From: Pseudomonadota bacterium | Lineage (GTDB): Bacteria; Pseudomonadota; Alphaproteobacteria; Caulobacterales; Caulobacteraceae | Length of the DNA stretch: 8,185 nt | Assembly (NCBI GenBank): GCA_023445955.1 | Contig: JAEXJH010000073.1 | Coordinates: 1-8,185, forward strand | Reading direction: 5' to 3' | Shown: positions 6,092 through 8,185 of the stretch, piece after piece | Layout: every line of letters begins with the position of its first letter | How positions within the stretch are numbered: the stretch's first letter is position 1 | Made by a program: the position numbers and the translations under genes | Notes under the pieces: model-generated | Database searches by the model: none | What the model was told of the DNA's origin: nothing | What the model saw: only the letters and a program-made list of their open reading frames with translations

Positions 6092-6172
6092 TGACAAAGT
6101 GACAACTTTCCTTGACATCAATGCGCTTCGGTGTGACAAGTTAGCTTGTCAAATTGAGAGGGGTGCTTGTCA
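6092..6172. promoter_or_regulatory. Array of TGACAA half-sites, candidate XRE operator/promoter
   Basis: TGACAA or its complement occurs at 6092-6097, 6100-6105, 6134-6139, 6146-6151 and 6167-6172, with TTGACA at 6112-6117. The two central copies form a perfect inverted repeat, TGACAAG-TTAG-CTTGTCA (6134-6151). TTGACA matches a consensus -35 box and the inverted repeat covers the expected -10 position about 17 bp later, although no good -10 sequence is seen. The last half-site touches the ATG of the membrane-protein gene. The layout suits repression by the XRE protein encoded at 6756. Confidence 0.55.
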
Positions 6173-6759
6173 TGGAAGATGACGTAAAGCCAAAAAGGCT
6201 GCAGTGGGCGGTGTTCGTGGTCGGGGCGCTCGCCCTGTCGGCCATCCCGTTCTGGCTGGCCTTCTCCCACGTCCTGACGGGCCATGCGCTGCTGGCGGCG
6301 CTGTTCGTCTGGCTGCTGGTGTACCTGGCCTTCACCTACACCGCGTCCTCGCGTCTGAAGTCGGGCCGGATCGGTCCGGTGATGCGGCGCTATCGGCGCC
6401 GGCTGGGCGTGGCGATGCTGAGCTACGGCGTCGTCCTGATCGGCTCGATGTCGCTGCTGCGCGGTGGCGGCCTGGCCGGGCCGCTGCTGTGGATCGTGGC
6501 CGCTGCGCCGGCCATCCCGATCCTGGGCGTGATCGTCGTCATGGGCCTGTATCTGAAGGAAGAGCCCGACGAGTTCGATCGCATGATCCATGTCGAGGCC
6601 ATGCTGTGGGGGCTGGGCGCGGTCCTGGGGATCTCCACCGTCTGGGGCTTCCTGGCCAATGCCGAGGTCGTGCCCGCGCCGCCGCTGTTCCTGATCTTCC
6701 CGCTGTTCTGCCTGGTCTGGGGGATCAGCCAACCGATCATCCGGAGGCGGTACCAATGA
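6172..6759 (+). CDS. Six-helix integral membrane protein paired with an XRE regulator
   Basis: A 195-aa polytopic inner-membrane protein with likely helices at about 12-31, 38-57, 78-97, 104-127, 143-162 and 171-187. A basic loop at 61-77 (RLKSGRIGPVMRRYRRR) should face the cytoplasm. Another loop at 128-140 is acidic (LKEEPDEFDRMIH). The protein ends RRRYQ. I recognise no enzymatic motif. The ATG at 6172 has GAGAGGGG 8 nt upstream and was preferred over an in-frame GTG at 6163. Its stop overlaps the start of the small XRE gene (ATGA), so the two are translationally coupled. Membrane proteins coupled to a small XRE regulator of this type are common in bacteria, but their function is mostly uncharacterised. 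Expression is probably controlled by the TGACAA array. Confidence 0.85.
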   Translation: MEDDVKPKRLQWAVFVVGALALSAIPFWLAFSHVLTGHALLAALFVWLLVYLAFTYTASSRLKSGRIGPVMRRYRRRLGVAMLSYGVVLIGSMSLLRGGGLAGPLLWIVAAAPAIPILGVIVVMGLYLKEEPDEFDRMIHVEAMLWGLGAVLGISTVWGFLANAEVVPAPPLFLIFPLFCLVWGISQPIIRRRYQ

Positions 6760-6950
6760 AGAACCGCCTGAAGGTGCTCCGCGCCGAGCGGGACTGGAGC
6801 CAGGCCTACCTGGCTGAACAGCTCCAGGTTTCCCGCCAGACCATCAACGCCCTGGAGACGGGCAAGTACGACCCCAGCCTGCCGCTGGCCTTCAAGATCG
6901 CCCGCCTGTTCGACCAGCCGATCGAAGCGATCTTCCAAGACGAGGCCTGA
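6756..6950 (+). CDS. Small XRE-family helix-turn-helix regulator
   Basis: A 64-aa protein that is almost only a DNA-binding domain. MKNRLKVLRAERDWSQAYLA (1-20) gives helices 1-2, QVSRQTINALETGKYDPSL (24-42) the recognition helix and following turn, and PLAFKIARLFDQPIEAIF (43-60) the last helices. This is the classic pattern of short XRE regulators encoded beside membrane proteins. The ATG at 6756 has GGAGG about 8 nt upstream (in the end of the preceding gene) and overlaps the preceding stop by 4 bp. The inferred role is to bind the TGACAA sites at 6092-6172 and control its own operon. There is no sensor domain, so any signal may come through the membrane partner or protein level. Confidence 0.93.
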   Translation: MKNRLKVLRAERDWSQAYLAEQLQVSRQTINALETGKYDPSLPLAFKIARLFDQPIEAIFQDEA

Positions 6951-6988
6951 GGGCCTCCCACCGCCACACCGAACCTTCAACCCGAAGC

Positions 6989-7007
6989 TCGGCGCGTCCT
7001 GCGCCGA
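6989..7007 (+). terminator. Hairpin between the XRE and hydrolase genes
   Basis: A perfect 7-bp stem (TCGGCGC 6989-6995, GCGCCGA 7001-7007) with a 5-nt loop lies 38 bp after the XRE stop and 26 bp before the hydrolase start. No T run follows. It may partly end the upstream transcript or shape the hydrolase leader. Confidence 0.35.
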
Positions 7008-7033
7008 ACCCTTCCGCACGCCTGGAGAAAACC

Positions 7034-7924
7034 ATGTCTCGCGCTCGCTTCTTCGCCATGCTGATGGCCATCCTCGCCGCCATCGGCGTGTTCGGCGGCA
7101 ACCACGCCCACGCCGCTGCCCAAGCTGATGACCGCATCACCGTCACCGTCACGGGCAAGGGTCCCGACGTCGTCCTGATCCCGGGCCTGGCCTCGTCGGG
7201 CGCGGTCTGGGACGAGACCGTCAAGCAACTGGCGCCGACCCACCGCGTCCACGTCGTCCAGGTCGCGGGCTTCGCCGGCGCGCCGGTCGGCGGCAACGCC
7301 GAGGGCCCGGTCGTCGAGCCGGTGGTCGAGGCGGTCGACGCCTACATCAAGGCCAACCACCTCAAGGCGCCGGCCGTGATCGGCCACTCGATGGGCGGCT
7401 TCACCGGCCTGCTGCTGGCGCGCCGCCATCCGGAAGACGTCAGCCGCTTGATGATCGTCGACAGCCTGCCTTTCTTCGCGGCGCTGTTCTCGCCGACCGC
7501 CACGGTCGAGAGCATGAAGCCCCAGGCCGCCGCCATGCGTGACGCCACCATCGCGCTGAGCGCCGAGGCCTTCGCCAATCAGCAGGCCATGACCGCCATG
7601 GGCCTGGTCAAGTCGCCGGAAGGCCAGAAGGTGATGAAGCAATGGTCGATCGACTCGTCGCGGTCGGTGATGGCCCGCGCCCTGTACGACCTCCTGACCA
7701 CCGACGCCCGCGCCGAGCTGCCGGCGATCAAGGCCCCGACCACGCTGCTCTATCCCTACGACGCGGCTCTGGGCGCGCCGATGGCGATGATCGACAAGAC
7801 CTATGGCGACGCCTACGCCGCCCTGCCGGGCGTCACGCTGAAGCGCATCGCCGACAGCCGCCACTTCATCATGTTCGACCAGCCCAAGGCCTTCGCCGAC
7901 GCGGTCGACGCCTTCTTGAAGTAA
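7034..7924 (+). CDS. Exported alpha/beta-fold hydrolase
   Basis: A 296-aa alpha/beta hydrolase with an N-terminal signal peptide (MSRARFF, a hydrophobic run to about 21, cleavage near AHA at residue 27), hence probably periplasmic. The fold is well marked: VVLIPGLASSGAVWD (46-60) carries the oxyanion-hole region, VIGHSMGGFTGLLLARRHP (115-133) the nucleophile elbow with Ser119, and YPYDAALGAP (240-249) offers the acid Asp243. RIADSRHFIMFDQP (271-284) provides His277, so the catalytic triad appears intact. The substrate cannot be told from sequence; esterase, lipase or lactonase activity is possible. The ATG at 7034 has GGAG 6 nt upstream. It lies 83 bp after the XRE gene on the same strand, with a hairpin between, so cotranscription is uncertain. 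It precedes a second TraB/GumN gene by 47 bp. Confidence 0.9.
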   Translation: MSRARFFAMLMAILAAIGVFGGNHAHAAAQADDRITVTVTGKGPDVVLIPGLASSGAVWDETVKQLAPTHRVHVVQVAGFAGAPVGGNAEGPVVEPVVEAVDAYIKANHLKAPAVIGHSMGGFTGLLLARRHPEDVSRLMIVDSLPFFAALFSPTATVESMKPQAAAMRDATIALSAEAFANQQAMTAMGLVKSPEGQKVMKQWSIDSSRSVMARALYDLLTTDARAELPAIKAPTTLLYPYDAALGAPMAMIDKTYGDAYAALPGVTLKRIADSRHFIMFDQPKAFADAVDAFLK

Positions 7925-7971
7925 GGACCGCAGCAGTCCAAGCATGGGGCCAACGCATTCGCGGGGGTCCC

Positions 7972-8185
7972 ATGTTTCGTCATCTTCGTCGCCTCGCCGC
8001 CGGCCTGGTTTCCGTCCTGGCGCTGGGCTTCGCGGGGACGGCCCTGGCCGAGCCGGCGCTGTGGAAGATCCAAGACGCGGACTCCACCATCTATCTGTTC
8101 GGCACGATCCATGTGCTCAAGCCCAGCACTGTCTGGCGCTCGCCCAAGATCGACAAGGCTCTGAAGGACAGCGGCGACCTGACCC
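7972..8185 (+). CDS. Exported TraB/GumN-family protein, 3' end outside window
   Basis: The first 71 residues of a gene cut by the window edge. MFRHLRRLAAGLVSVLALGFA is a signal peptide with probable cleavage after ALA (residue 26). The mature start EPALWKIQDADSTIYLFGTI (27-46) followed by HVLKP carries the family GxxH motif (GTIH, 44-47). It is a paralogue of the protein at 4698-5588: about 18 of the first 42 mature residues agree. The ATG at 7972 has GGGGG 4-5 nt upstream. It starts 47 bp after the hydrolase, so the two may be cotranscribed and both act in the periplasm. The C-terminal family motifs cannot be checked here. Confidence 0.85.
   Translation, partial: MFRHLRRLAAGLVSVLALGFAGTALAEPALWKIQDADSTIYLFGTIHVLKPSTVWRSPKIDKALKDSGDLT

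Noticed and set aside
6118..6756. 212-codon minus-strand open frame opposite the membrane-protein gene
   Set aside because: Gln/Arg/His/Asp-rich low-complexity translation, the mirror of hydrophobic codons. The plus strand encodes coherent membrane helices and a good start.
7943..7974. Imperfect ATGGG/CCCAT inverted repeat over the start of the second TraB/GumN gene
   Set aside because: Only 5 bp pair, around a loop of about 20 nt. Weak, and expected by chance in this composition.

Overview
The window is GC-rich, densely coded DNA from an alphaproteobacterium, most likely Caulobacter or a close relative. This rests on the long two-domain dCTP deaminase typical of alphaproteobacteria, the style of ApaG and MetZ, G/C-ending codons, and intergenic clusters of GANTC, the CcrM methylation site of Caulobacter. 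No tRNA, rRNA, CRISPR array, transposase or phage gene is visible, and no gene-free stretch exceeds 300 bp. The longest non-coding gaps are 214 bp (1254-1467), 189 bp (3098-3286) and 178 bp (737-914).

Left part, minus strand (83-3097). metZ (O-succinylhomoserine sulfhydrylase) is read first and overlaps apaG by 20 bp, so they form a likely two-gene operon. Further along comes a 112-aa XRE-type regulator with a perfect palindrome in its upstream region. Last is a 217-aa, cysteine-free, probably all-beta protein that resembles the RhiA family.

Right part, plus strand (3287-8185). A 72-aa two-helix membrane protein is followed by the dCTP deaminase and an exported TraB/GumN-family protein. Next come a 108-aa protein I do not recognise and a six-helix membrane protein overlapping a 64-aa XRE regulator by 4 bp. 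An exported alpha/beta hydrolase follows, and then the start of a second exported TraB/GumN paralogue cut by the window end.

Most genes are housekeeping or ordinary accessory genes. The signals not explained by genes lie between them. (1) Two almost identical 15-bp GANTC-bearing palindromes flank the first TraB/GumN gene, and one of them is part of a three-arm element that can form two mutually exclusive hairpins. (2) Six TGACAA/TTGTCA half-sites, including a perfect inverted repeat, precede the membrane-protein/XRE pair and look like an autoregulatory operator. (3) A 13-bp palindrome lies upstream of the first XRE gene. I see no convincing undescribed multi-gene system. The regulatory elements are the best leads.
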